Source of the DNA: Comamonadaceae bacterium
GTDB lineage: Bacteria; Pseudomonadota; Gammaproteobacteria; Burkholderiales; Burkholderiaceae_C
Reading direction: 5' to 3'
Assembly: GCA_947372005.1 (NCBI GenBank)
Contig: CANBRV010000067.1
Span: 1 to 10,152, forward strand
DNA: 10,152 bases
Under the pieces are notes generated by a model. The model was not told the DNA's origin, ran no database searches, and saw only the letters and a program-made list of their open reading frames with translations. Positions 1 through 6,374 of the stretch are shown one piece after another. Positions within the stretch are counted from its first letter, which is position 1. Every line of letters begins with the position of its first letter. The translations under genes were made by a program, and so were the position numbers.

Positions 1-2
1 GT

Positions 3-1178
3 ACTGGTCGATAAACCCACAAACACATGCGCGGCTTTCGCATCACTCATGCGGTAATTAAATTCGGTGACGCTGCGGCCCTCACCAATGAGCGCACAAA
101 AACGCTTAAAGCTGCCGCGCTCTTCAGGAATCGTCACGGCAAAAAGCGCCTCTTTGTGCTCGCCCACATCGGCGCGTTCGGCGACAAAGCGCAAGCGGTC
201 GAAGTTCATATTGGCGCCGCACAAAATCGCGGCATAGGTTTCGGATTTTTTGACCTTGCGAGCAGCGGCGTATTGCTTGATGGCCGCAACGGCAAGCGCT
301 CCTGCGGGCTCGACGATAGAGCGGGTGTCCACGTAAATATCTTTAATGGCCGCGCAAACGGCATCGGTATCCACCGTCATAAATTCATCCACCAAGCCGC
401 TACTGGCGACGCGGAAAGTCTCTTCACCCACCAGCTTGACGGCTGTGCCGTCGGAGAACAGCCCCACATCGGGAAGCGTCACGCGCTTACCTGCCGTCAC
501 CGATTGCATCATCGCGTCGGAGTCGTTCATTTGCACACCGATGACGCGGATGCTGGGGTCAATCGCTTTGATGCAATTGGCCACGCCCGAGATCAAACCG
601 CCACCGCCAATCGCCACAAAAACGGCGTCTAGTTTTTTGGAAGGGGCGCTTTGCATTTGCCGCAAGATTTCTAAACCAATCGTGCCTTGGCCTGCGATCA
701 CATCAGGGTCGTCAAAAGGATGAATAAAGGTCAGCCCTTTTTGCGCTTGAAGTTTTTGTGCGTGCAAAGATGCATCCGAATAGCTCTCGCCAAACAGCAC
801 CACGTCACCGCCTAGCGCCCGCACCGCATCAACCTTGACCGATGGCGTGGTGGTGGGCATCACGATGATGGCTTTGGTTCCCAGCGTCTTTGCGCCTAGC
901 GCTACGCCCTGCGCGTGATTGCCCGCCGAGGCGCAAATCACGCCTTTTTTGAGCTGCGCTGGCGTCAATTGCACCATCTTGTTGTACGCGCCGCGCAGCT
1001 TGAAGCTAAACACAGGCTGCTGGTCTTCGCGCTTGAGTAACACCGTGTGCCCAATCCTAGCCGAGAGGTTTTTCGCGTAATCAAGCGAAGTTTCCTTGGC
1101 CACGTCGTAGACGCGAGCGGCAAGGATTTTCTTTAGATAATCGTTAGGGGTGAGCGGATGCGTCGTGAGCTTATTCAT
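3..1178 (-). CDS. ilvA: Threonine dehydratase, biosynthetic (partial, 3' end off the left edge)
   Basis: PLP-dependent enzyme converting L-threonine to 2-oxobutanoate and ammonia, the first step of isoleucine synthesis in the cytoplasm. Reading the minus strand from the ATG at 1178 gives 392 uninterrupted codons to the window edge. The PLP-binding lysine is Lys60 in VFSFKLRGAYNKM. SAGNHAQG follows at about residues 85-92, and the glycine-rich phosphate loop AIGGGGLISG is near residue 190. From about residue 330 the sequence moves into the ACT-like regulatory region (FAVTIPEERGSFKRFC and onward), so this is the allosteric, isoleucine-inhibited biosynthetic form rather than a short catabolic TdcB. 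Full-length members of this type are about 500-520 residues, so roughly the last 120 lie outside. The start has only a weak Shine-Dalgarno (GAG). A TATGAT hexamer ends 8 nt before the ATG. It is divergent from the OsmC gene, 37 bp away. Confidence 0.95.
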   Translation of the reverse strand, partial: MNKLTTHPLTPNDYLKKILAARVYDVAKETSLDYAKNLSARIGHTVLLKREDQQPVFSFKLRGAYNKMVQLTPAQLKKGVICASAGNHAQGVALGAKTLGTKAIIVMPTTTPSVKVDAVRALGGDVVLFGESYSDASLHAQKLQAQKGLTFIHPFDDPDVIAGQGTIGLEILRQMQSAPSKKLDAVFVAIGGGGLISGVANCIKAIDPSIRVIGVQMNDSDAMMQSVTAGKRVTLPDVGLFSDGTAVKLVGEETFRVASSGLVDEFMTVDTDAVCAAIKDIYVDTRSIVEPAGALAVAAIKQYAAARKVKKSETYAAILCGANMNFDRLRFVAERADVGEHKEALFAVTIPEERGSFKRFCALIGEGRSVTEFNYRMSDAKAAHVFVGLSTS

Positions 1179-1215
1179 AGCGCTCAATCATAAAGAAGAA
1201 AAGTTAGGAACAAAT
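1179..1215. promoter_or_regulatory. Divergent ilvA / osmC-family intergenic region
   Basis: This 37-bp gap must hold, or border, the promoters of two divergent genes. On the minus strand TATGAT (5 of 6 matches to the sigma-70 -10 consensus) ends 8 nt before the ilvA ATG, so a transcript from it would have almost no leader. On the plus strand AGGA at 1206-1209, 6 nt before the ATG at 1216, is a credible ribosome binding site and decides the osmC start. No convincing -35 was found on either strand. Confidence 0.35.
1206..1209 (+). promoter_or_regulatory. Ribosome binding site of the osmC-family gene
   Basis: AGGA placed 6 nt before the ATG at 1216. It supports this start over the in-frame GTG at 1150, which would place the gene's 5' end inside ilvA. 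Confidence 0.6.
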
Positions 1216-1665
1216 ATGCAATGCACAGTCAGCTGGACAGGCGCAAGTGGCGCGAACTCCAAAATGGGATTTTTAGCCGAAACAGGAACGGGGCACACCG
1301 TGATGATGGACGGCGCGCCTGACGCAGCCAAACCCGAAAACGGTGGGCTCAATCTAGCGCCGCGCCCAATGGAACTACTCCTTGCGGGCACGGGTGGCTG
1401 CTCGGCCTATGACGTGGTACTCATCCTCAAGCGCGGTCGGCACGATGTGCGCGGCTGCAGCGTGAAAATATCATCGGAACGCGCCGAAGTGGATCCCAAA
1501 ATTTTTACCAAGATTCACATGCAGTTCAGCGTGACGGGCAAAGGGATTCCTGCTACTGTCATTGAACGCGCCATCGCGATGAGCCACGACAAGTATTGCT
1601 CCGCGTCCATCATGCTGGGCAAGATGGCGGAGATTACGACGGGGTTTGATTACCTAGAGGCTTGA
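1216..1665 (+). CDS. OsmC family protein (YhfA-like)
   Basis: A 149-residue cytoplasmic protein of the OsmC/Ohr superfamily, whose better-studied members are thiol peroxidases acting on organic hydroperoxides. Both superfamily cysteines are present: Cys62 in AGTGGCSAYDVV and Cys128 in HDKYCSASIML. The fold signature LAPRPMELLLAG sits at residues 48-59. The length and the KYCSAS context fit the YhfA-like branch, whose substrate is not settled, so peroxidase activity is inferred from the cysteines only. The frame is open upstream to a GTG at 1150, inside ilvA, but the ATG at 1216 is chosen because AGGA lies 6 nt before it and family homology begins there (QCTVSWTG). The gene ends 2 bp before the end of the convergent rhodanese gene. 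Confidence 0.9.
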   Translation: MQCTVSWTGASGANSKMGFLAETGTGHTVMMDGAPDAAKPENGGLNLAPRPMELLLAGTGGCSAYDVVLILKRGRHDVRGCSVKISSERAEVDPKIFTKIHMQFSVTGKGIPATVIERAIAMSHDKYCSASIMLGKMAEITTGFDYLEA

Positions 1666-1667
1666 TG

Positions 1668-2075
1668 CTACATCTGCCCCCAAGGCAGTCCATCGAAGCG
1701 CCAGCCATTGACCGTACTGCGGTGGTCGCTCTCATCCAAATCGCCTTCGAAGCCATGCAGGACATTGATGACTCTAGTAAAGCCCATGTTCAGCAAGGCT
1801 TTGCCAGCGTCTAAGGTGCGTGAGCCGCTACGGCAAATGAGCACGACGGTTTGGTCGAGGCTTTTTACTTCGCCTCTCACGGCGGCGACAAAGCTATCCG
1901 CATCGGCTTCAAATTCAGGATATTCGTACCACGGAATATTGATGGATCCCGGCGGCCTGCCCACGTACATGGACTCGATCTCCATGCGAACGTCAATCAA
2001 AACGGCATCGGGTGTGGCTTGTAGCAAGTCCCAAGTTTCTTTGGGTTCTAAGTGTTGCAATTGGGAAGCAGTCAT
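1668..2075 (-). CDS. Rhodanese-like domain protein
   Basis: A 135-residue single-domain rhodanese, predicted sulfurtransferase that carries sulfane sulfur as a persulfide on the active-site cysteine. The catalytic loop is CRSGSRT with Cys81, the six-residue loop size typical of sulfur-handling rhodaneses rather than Cdc25-like phosphatases. The CH2A-like start LIDVRMEIES (residues 26-35), PGSINIPWYEYP (42-53) and the closing LHGFEGDLDE segment are all present, followed by a C-terminal NGWRFDGLPW motif common in Burkholderiales members. There is no signal peptide or membrane segment, so it is cytoplasmic. The sulfur acceptor cannot be told from sequence. It starts 22 bp from the divergent metH module. 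A TAGAAT hexamer ends 6 nt before its ATG and no Shine-Dalgarno is visible. Confidence 0.92.
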   Translation of the reverse strand: MTASQLQHLEPKETWDLLQATPDAVLIDVRMEIESMYVGRPPGSINIPWYEYPEFEADADSFVAAVRGEVKSLDQTVVLICRSGSRTLDAGKALLNMGFTRVINVLHGFEGDLDESDHRSTVNGWRFDGLPWGQM

Positions 2076-2097
2076 GCCGCTATTCTAAAATCAGGCA
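2076..2097. promoter_or_regulatory. 22-bp divergent start region with overlapping -10-like hexamers
   Basis: On the plus strand TAAAAT at 2086-2091 is followed by exactly 6 nt and then the metH-module ATG. On the minus strand TAGAAT (2087 down to 2082) is followed by exactly 6 nt and then the rhodanese ATG. Both match the sigma-70 -10 consensus at 5 of 6 positions, and they overlap by 2 bp. A -10 so placed would start transcription at or next to each start codon. The -35 matches are poor (TTGGGA at 2061-2066 is 19 bp away on the plus strand). Promoter function is an inference. Confidence 0.4.
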
Positions 2098-3120
2098 ATG
2101 ACTGCAAAAAAATATACGCGCGGACAGGCTCTGCCTGAGATTCTTAAAAAGAGAATCATGATTTTGGATGGGGCGATGGGCACGATGGTGCAGCGCTTCA
2201 AATTGTCCGAAGCGCAGTTTCGTGGCGAGCGGTTTAAAGATTTCCACAAAGACATCAAGGGGAATAACGAGCTGCTGAGCTTGACGCGCCCCGACATCAT
2301 CAGAGACATCCACGAGGGCTACCTTGCCGCAGGTGCCGACATGGTGGAGACCAATACCTTTGGCGCGACCACGGTGGCGCAGGCAGATTACGACATGCAG
2401 GATCTAGCTAAGGAGATGAATCTTCAATCCGCCAAACTAGCCAGAGCCGCTTGCGATAAGTTTTCGACTCCTGACAAGCCACGCTTTGTTGCAGGAGCGC
2501 TTGGCCCCACACCCAAAACCGCCAGCATCAGCCCCGACGTGAACGACCCAGGAGCGCGCAACGTCAGCTTTGAAGAGTTACGAAGCGCTTACTACGAACA
2601 AGTGGAAGCGCTGGTTGAGGGCGGCTCAGACCTACTTTTGGTCGAAACCATTTTTGACACCTTGAATGCCAAAGCCGCGCTGTTTGCCATTGACGAGTAC
2701 TTTGAGGCTAGCGGTGAATGTCTGCCCATCATCATCAGCGGTACGGTGACTGACGCATCGGGCCGAATTTTGAGTGGTCAAACGGTGACAGCGTTTTGGC
2801 ACTCCATTCGCCACTCAGAGCCACTAGCGGTGGGGCTGAACTGTGCGCTAGGCGCGGCGCTGATGCGCCCGTACATTCAAGAATTGGCCAAAGTGGCGGG
2901 CGATACCTTTATCAGTTGCTATCCCAACGCAGGCCTGCCCAATCCGATGGCAGAGACGGGTTTTGACGAAACGCCAGAGGTCACAAGCCGTTTATTGCAC
3001 GAATTTGGGGCAGAGGGCTTGGTCAACATTGTGGGCGGCTGCTGCGGCACGACACCTGAGCACATTGGCGCGATTGGTCATGCCGTGTTTAAATTACCAC
3101 CGAGAGCGCTTAATTTTTAA
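2098..3120 (+). CDS. metH: Homocysteine S-methyltransferase; stand-alone N-terminal module of cobalamin-dependent methionine synthase
   Basis: A 340-residue protein equivalent to the homocysteine-binding barrel at the N-terminus of MetH, which takes the methyl group from methylcobalamin to make methionine. The zinc ligands that activate homocysteine are visible: Cys249 in VGLNCALGA and Cys315-Cys316 in VGGCCGTTPEH, at positions close to those of E. coli MetH. The N-terminal barrel signature LDGAMGTMVQ (residues 23-32) and VETNTFGATT (83-92) also match. The folate, cobalamin and reactivation modules of full MetH (about 1,200 residues) are absent and the gene ends cleanly with TAA. In many Comamonadaceae MetH is encoded as two adjacent genes, but here the next gene is a ribonuclease. 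The remaining modules must then lie elsewhere, or the protein uses another methyl donor. The start has only a poor AGG close to the ATG. Confidence 0.9.
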   Translation: MTAKKYTRGQALPEILKKRIMILDGAMGTMVQRFKLSEAQFRGERFKDFHKDIKGNNELLSLTRPDIIRDIHEGYLAAGADMVETNTFGATTVAQADYDMQDLAKEMNLQSAKLARAACDKFSTPDKPRFVAGALGPTPKTASISPDVNDPGARNVSFEELRSAYYEQVEALVEGGSDLLLVETIFDTLNAKAALFAIDEYFEASGECLPIIISGTVTDASGRILSGQTVTAFWHSIRHSEPLAVGLNCALGAALMRPYIQELAKVAGDTFISCYPNAGLPNPMAETGFDETPEVTSRLLHEFGAEGLVNIVGGCCGTTPEHIGAIGHAVFKLPPRALNF

Positions 3121-3181
3121 GCAGTTATCGTGCTAAGGGCTTGATTTTTTTAGCATTTAGCCTCACACTAGAGGTTTGGCT

Positions 3182-3186
3182 GGAGG
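3182..3186 (+). promoter_or_regulatory. Strong Shine-Dalgarno of the ribonuclease gene
   Basis: GGAGG, 9 nt before the ATG at 3196, is the best ribosome binding site in the window and fixes the start. It contrasts with the weak or absent sites at most neighbouring genes. Confidence 0.65.
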
Positions 3187-3195
3187 TTAGACCCT

Positions 3196-3561
3196 ATGTT
3201 TCCAAAAAGTTTAATGCGCTTTTTAGTTGCGCTCGTACTTGTTACGAGCGCGGCTGCCGCATTAGCTTTTTCAAACAACATTGGATTATCTGAGCTTCCC
3301 GAACCAGCCCGAAGCACCTATGCACTGATTCAGCAAGGTGGTCCCTTCCCCTACGAAAAAGATGGCGTCGTATTTGGCAATTACGAGCGCCAACTGCCGC
3401 AACAAAAACGTGGCTACTACCGCGAATACACGGTCAAAACTTCTGCCAGCAAGAACCGTGGCGCTATTCGTATTGTGTGTGGTGGCATCAAAAATAAAGT
3501 CTTTGATGCTTGCTATTACACCGACGATCACTATGCGTCTTTTAAAAGAATCATGCCCTAA
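3196..3561 (+). CDS. Exported guanyl-specific ribonuclease, barnase/RNase N1-T1 family
   Basis: A 121-residue precursor of a small microbial ribonuclease that cleaves RNA, usually after G. Residues 1-24 form a signal peptide (basic start, hydrophobic FLVALVLV, AxA-type site ALA before Phe25), leaving about 97 mature residues. The barnase-like core is clear: FGNYERQLP (60-68), YYREYTV (75-80), AIRIVCGG (90-97), then YYTDDHYASFKRI to the end. Aligned by eye with barnase, the general base is Glu77, the phosphate-binding arginine Arg92 and the general acid His112, so it should be active. Cys95 and Cys106 could form a disulfide after export; barnase lacks cysteines. The barstar-like inhibitor gene follows 17 bp downstream, presumably in the same transcript. 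The role could be nutrient RNA degradation or a secreted toxin; sequence alone does not decide. Confidence 0.9.
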   Translation: MFPKSLMRFLVALVLVTSAAAALAFSNNIGLSELPEPARSTYALIQQGGPFPYEKDGVVFGNYERQLPQQKRGYYREYTVKTSASKNRGAIRIVCGGIKNKVFDACYYTDDHYASFKRIMP

Positions 3562-3578
3562 TAACAAAAATAAGCACC

Positions 3579-4166
3579 ATGAACACTATGACTACCCCAG
3601 ACATCATTAAAGATCAGCCCCTTAAGCGTGTCAAAGCCAACATTGTGCAATCGATTCGCGCCCATGGCGTCCCAGAATTGCAAAGTGCTGCTACGCAGCT
3701 AGGGCATCATTTTTTATATGCCAATTTAGGCGCAGCGCAAACTAAACAAGATGTATTGGATGGTATTGCGCTGCAATTTACACTTCCCGCACATTTCGGC
3801 AAAAATTTTGACGCCCTGTATGACTGCCTAACTGATCCGCTTTACAAAGCAGGTCAACAAGCTGGCTTTATTTTGGTGCTCGAGCACATTCCAGTTACCT
3901 CTAAGTTTGACAAAGAAACACGCGAGCAGCTGATCGATATCTTCCGCGACGCAGCCGACTACTGGCATGATCGCAAAATTCCATTCCGCTGCTTTTACTC
4001 TTTCTCTGTCGCACGCACTGCTGGCGAAGCCGGAACAGGCAAAGACGGACAGGAGCTAGAAGGTTTTGATGAGCCTATGCCAACCGACAAATTGGTGGAC
4101 GTCTCGCCGCTTGCCTTGCGCATGAGCAGCCCCTTTAACGCAGGTTATTGGCTTGCAGCTAGCTGA
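3579..4166 (+). CDS. Barstar-like ribonuclease inhibitor with long flanking extensions
   Basis: Predicted cytoplasmic inhibitor that binds the upstream ribonuclease and protects the producing cell before export. The barstar core spans about residues 43-145. Its hallmark is LPAHFGKNFDALYDCLTDP (69-87), matching the inhibitory helix of barstar; Asp78 and Asp82 correspond to barstar Asp35 and Asp39, which fill the barnase active site, while barstar Trp38 is Tyr81 here. The protein has 195 residues against about 90 for classical barstar: some 42 extra at the N-terminus and some 50 at the C-terminus (rich in Gly, Asp, Glu and Pro, ending NAGYWLAAS). No signal peptide or membrane segment is present. 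An ATG at 3588 is an alternative start giving a protein 3 residues shorter; neither start has a strong Shine-Dalgarno. The 3' end overlaps convergent rsmA by 22 bp. Confidence 0.87.
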   Translation: MNTMTTPDIIKDQPLKRVKANIVQSIRAHGVPELQSAATQLGHHFLYANLGAAQTKQDVLDGIALQFTLPAHFGKNFDALYDCLTDPLYKAGQQAGFILVLEHIPVTSKFDKETREQLIDIFRDAADYWHDRKIPFRCFYSFSVARTAGEAGTGKDGQELEGFDEPMPTDKLVDVSPLALRMSSPFNAGYWLAAS

Positions 4167-4924
4167 GCTTTTTGTGCGAGTTGTATGTACTCGCTAACCG
4201 GCACTTCTTCGGCACGGCGCTGAACATCAAAACTGCCAGCAAAGTTTTTCCCCTCTAGCCATTGGCCTAGCGTGTGGCGCAAAAGCTTGCGTCTTTGGCT
4301 AAAAGCCACTTTCACAATTTCACTGAGTCTCGCAACCTCTAGCGCAGCAGGCACTGGGCGAGGCAGCATTCGCACGATAGCGCTCATCACTCGCGGCGGT
4401 GGATCAAAACACGCTGGCGGCACATGGAATAAGGACTGCATCTCATAGCGCCATTGCAGCATGACACTCAAACGTCCATAGTCAGAAGTACTGGGTTTAG
4501 CTACCATGCGGTCAATAACTTCTTTTTGCAGCATGAAGTGTTGATCTTTGACGAGATGCGCAACATCTAACAAATGAAACAAGATGGGACTAGAAATGTT
4601 ATAGGGTAAATTGCCCACAACCCGCATCCGTCCTGCCTCGCTGCTGGCAGCAATCGTTTGAAAATCGACTTTGAGCACGTCTGCTTCAATCACAGCAATT
4701 TTGTTATTTTGTCTCAGTCGCACCGCCAAATCACGATCCAACTCAATCACCGTCAGATGTGAAAGCTCTGCCAACAACGGAATTGTCATAGCACCAAGGC
4801 CTGGGCCAATCTCAACCATGAAGTCGTCCTGCGCGGGAGCTATAGCCGCCACAATGTCAGCAATCATGCCGTTGTCGGACAGAAAGTGCTGTCCGAAACG
4901 CTTACGCGGGATGTGCATTTTCAT
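4145..4924 (-). CDS. rsmA: 16S rRNA (adenine1518-N6/adenine1519-N6)-dimethyltransferase
   Basis: Dimethylates two adjacent adenines in the 3'-terminal hairpin of 16S rRNA using S-adenosylmethionine, late in 30S maturation; loss gives kasugamycin resistance (KsgA). The 259 residues are near the usual ~270. Visible motifs are the N-terminal RKRFGQHFL (7-15), SAM-binding motif I VEIGPGLGAM (37-46), the acidic motif IELDRDL (60-66), catalytic motif IV NLPYNIS (105-111), and FDPPPRV and FSQRRK in the C-terminal helical domain. The frame is open back to 4999, inside surA, but the ATG at 4924 is chosen because it lies 10 nt after the surA stop and homology begins at MKMHIPRKRFG; an ATG at 4918 is also possible. 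It is the last gene of lptD-surA-rsmA. Confidence 0.95.
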   Translation of the reverse strand: MKMHIPRKRFGQHFLSDNGMIADIVAAIAPAQDDFMVEIGPGLGAMTIPLLAELSHLTVIELDRDLAVRLRQNNKIAVIEADVLKVDFQTIAASSEAGRMRVVGNLPYNISSPILFHLLDVAHLVKDQHFMLQKEVIDRMVAKPSTSDYGRLSVMLQWRYEMQSLFHVPPACFDPPPRVMSAIVRMLPRPVPAALEVARLSEIVKVAFSQRRKLLRHTLGQWLEGKNFAGSFDVQRRAEEVPVSEYIQLAQKAQLAASQ

Positions 4925-4934
4925 CGCGCCCGGC

Positions 4935-6374
4935 TCATTGCGCTGCGTTTTTATATTCGACAAAGGCGCGGCCACGAATGTCAGCAATCCAAAGCACATA
5001 CGCCTCGGCGGCTTTCTTTTCTCGCAGCTGATTACGAATCATCTCTCGCTGCTCCCGCACACTCACAGCGACCTCTTTGCGGTCCACCACTTCAAGCAAG
5101 TGCACACCAAAGCGGGAAGTGAACGGCTCTGACAATTTTCCAGTTGGCAAGGCGTTCATGACCCGCTCAAACTCAGGAACAAAGAGCCCAGGGGTTGTCC
5201 AGCCAAGATCTCCGCCCTGCGCAGCAGAGCCATCTACAGAGTGCTCACGCGCCACAACAGCAAAGCTTGTTCTACCCGATTCAATTTGTGCTTTATAAGT
5301 TCGTAATTCAGCTTTAGCTTGCTCTTCATTTAACTTATCCGTCAATGGCAGCAAAATGTGGCGCACTCTTGACTGCACAACGCTGGCTGTGCTGCTAGCT
5401 TGACGCTCTAATAATTTAAGAATATGAAAACCTGCATCGCTACGCACAATGGCGCTGATGTTGCCCACCCTTAAGCTTTTAGTGGCGTCTACAAAAAGCG
5501 ATGGGTAGCGATCTGCCGAGCGCAGCCCCATAACGCCGCCCTTCGCCTTATCCGCCGCATCGGATGTTTGCTGCGCTAGCTTCAAAAAGTCTGCGCCAGC
5601 CGCGCTAGCTTCCTTCGCAATTTGTGTCGCTTTTTGTTGCGCTTTAGCCAGCTCATCGGCTGTTGGGTTATCTGGTAACGCAACTAAAATTTGTGCCAAA
5701 TTAATATCTTGGCCACCTTTGCTAGTCATGCTTTGCTGCTGCAATACCTGATCAATCTCAATGTCTGTGACAAGCACCCGAGCATCAACCTCGCGCTCAC
5801 GCAGTTGTACGCGCGTTAACTCGCCTCGAATCTCTTCACGGTAACCAATCCAATTCCCACCTTCAGCTTCATACTTTGCACGCATCTGCACAAGATTCGG
5901 CAATTGATTTTGGCGCGCAATATTCAATAACGCATCATCTAACTGGACATCACCGACTCGCACACCATATTCTTTAGCTACTTGCTGCATCGCACGCTCT
6001 TCAATCAGCTGCTCCAACACACGCTTAAACGGGTCTGCTTCAACTGGCGCGCTAATCCCTTGCGCAGCCCACTGTGCCAACAAACGTCTTTGGCGAACCA
6101 GCACCTCATTACGCGTAATGGGCTCCGAATTTACTAACGCAACAATGTAGTCAACCTCACGAATCACATTGGTAGGAATCAATGGCGTAGTGGCTAGGTT
6201 AATCGCCGTGCTAGGGGCAGGAGCAGTAGTAACAACTGGCTCTGATTTAGGTGCAGTCGTCGTTTTTGAAGGAGTTGGTGTGCGCTTTTTTATGCTGATC
6301 TGCGCAAACGTGCTAGAGCCAACCAACCAAAGGCAAAGCGAAAAAAAGACGACAAGTGATTTGAAATTAGTCAT
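4935..6374 (-). CDS. surA: Periplasmic chaperone and peptidyl-prolyl isomerase SurA
   Basis: Escorts unfolded outer-membrane proteins across the periplasm to the Bam complex. The 479 residues start with a signal peptide (MTNFKSLVVFF, cleavage likely after Ala24 in STFA-Q). An unusual Thr/Pro/Ala/Lys-rich linker spans residues 28-67. The SurA N-terminal chaperone domain begins at VDYIVALVNSEPITRNEV (74-91). Two parvulin domains follow: about 224-322 (LAQILVALP to GFHILKLLE) and 336-432 (RVRHILLP, GGDLGWTTPGLFVPEF, GVHLLEVVDRK). E. coli SurA has 428 residues; the difference is mostly the linker. The frame is open to an ATG at 6452 inside lptD, but the ATG at 6374 is chosen because it begins the signal peptide and overlaps the lptD stop by 8 nt, implying translational coupling. 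LptD is a known client in E. coli. Confidence 0.95.
   Translation of the reverse strand: MTNFKSLVVFFSLCLWLVGSSTFAQISIKKRTPTPSKTTTAPKSEPVVTTAPAPSTAINLATTPLIPTNVIREVDYIVALVNSEPITRNEVLVRQRRLLAQWAAQGISAPVEADPFKRVLEQLIEERAMQQVAKEYGVRVGDVQLDDALLNIARQNQLPNLVQMRAKYEAEGGNWIGYREEIRGELTRVQLREREVDARVLVTDIEIDQVLQQQSMTSKGGQDINLAQILVALPDNPTADELAKAQQKATQIAKEASAAGADFLKLAQQTSDAADKAKGGVMGLRSADRYPSLFVDATKSLRVGNISAIVRSDAGFHILKLLERQASSTASVVQSRVRHILLPLTDKLNEEQAKAELRTYKAQIESGRTSFAVVAREHSVDGSAAQGGDLGWTTPGLFVPEFERVMNALPTGKLSEPFTSRFGVHLLEVVDRKEVAVSVREQREMIRNQLREKKAAEAYVLWIADIRGRAFVEYKNAAQ

Noticed and set aside
27..632. 201-codon open frame on the plus strand
   Set aside because: It lies antisense to ilvA, whose minus-strand translation is a continuous, motif-complete enzyme; the plus-strand product has no recognisable domain and no ribosome binding site.
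1150..1215. In-frame GTG extension of the OsmC-family gene
   Set aside because: It would overlap the ilvA start, adds 22 residues not resembling the family, and the AGGA site favours the ATG at 1216.
1674..1688. Small hairpin CTGCC-CCCAA-GGCAG as a terminator between osmC and the rhodanese gene
   Set aside because: The stem is 5 bp, no T tract follows on either strand, and it lies in the coding end of the rhodanese gene.
3131..3155. Possible terminator after the metH module: TGCTAA, 13-nt loop, TTAGCA
   Set aside because: The stem is only 6 bp and AT-rich, and the T run is mostly in the loop rather than after the stem, so intrinsic termination is not supported.
3286..3610. Overlapping open frames on both strands over the ribonuclease gene
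   Set aside because: The barnase-like frame has a signal peptide, a strong Shine-Dalgarno and all catalytic residues; the others have none of these.
4156..4165. Perfect palindrome CAGCTAGCTG as an operator
   Set aside because: It is short, lies at the overlapping 3' ends of two genes, and AGCT/CTAG-rich words are common throughout the window.
4925..4999. 25-residue N-terminal extension of RsmA from an ATG at 4999
   Set aside because: It lies inside surA and does not resemble RsmA; the family N-terminus starts at MKMHIPRKRFG at 4924.
4671..5298. Three plus-strand open frames antisense to rsmA and surA
   Set aside because: The minus-strand genes are complete with all expected motifs; the antisense products are low-complexity and show no family resemblance.
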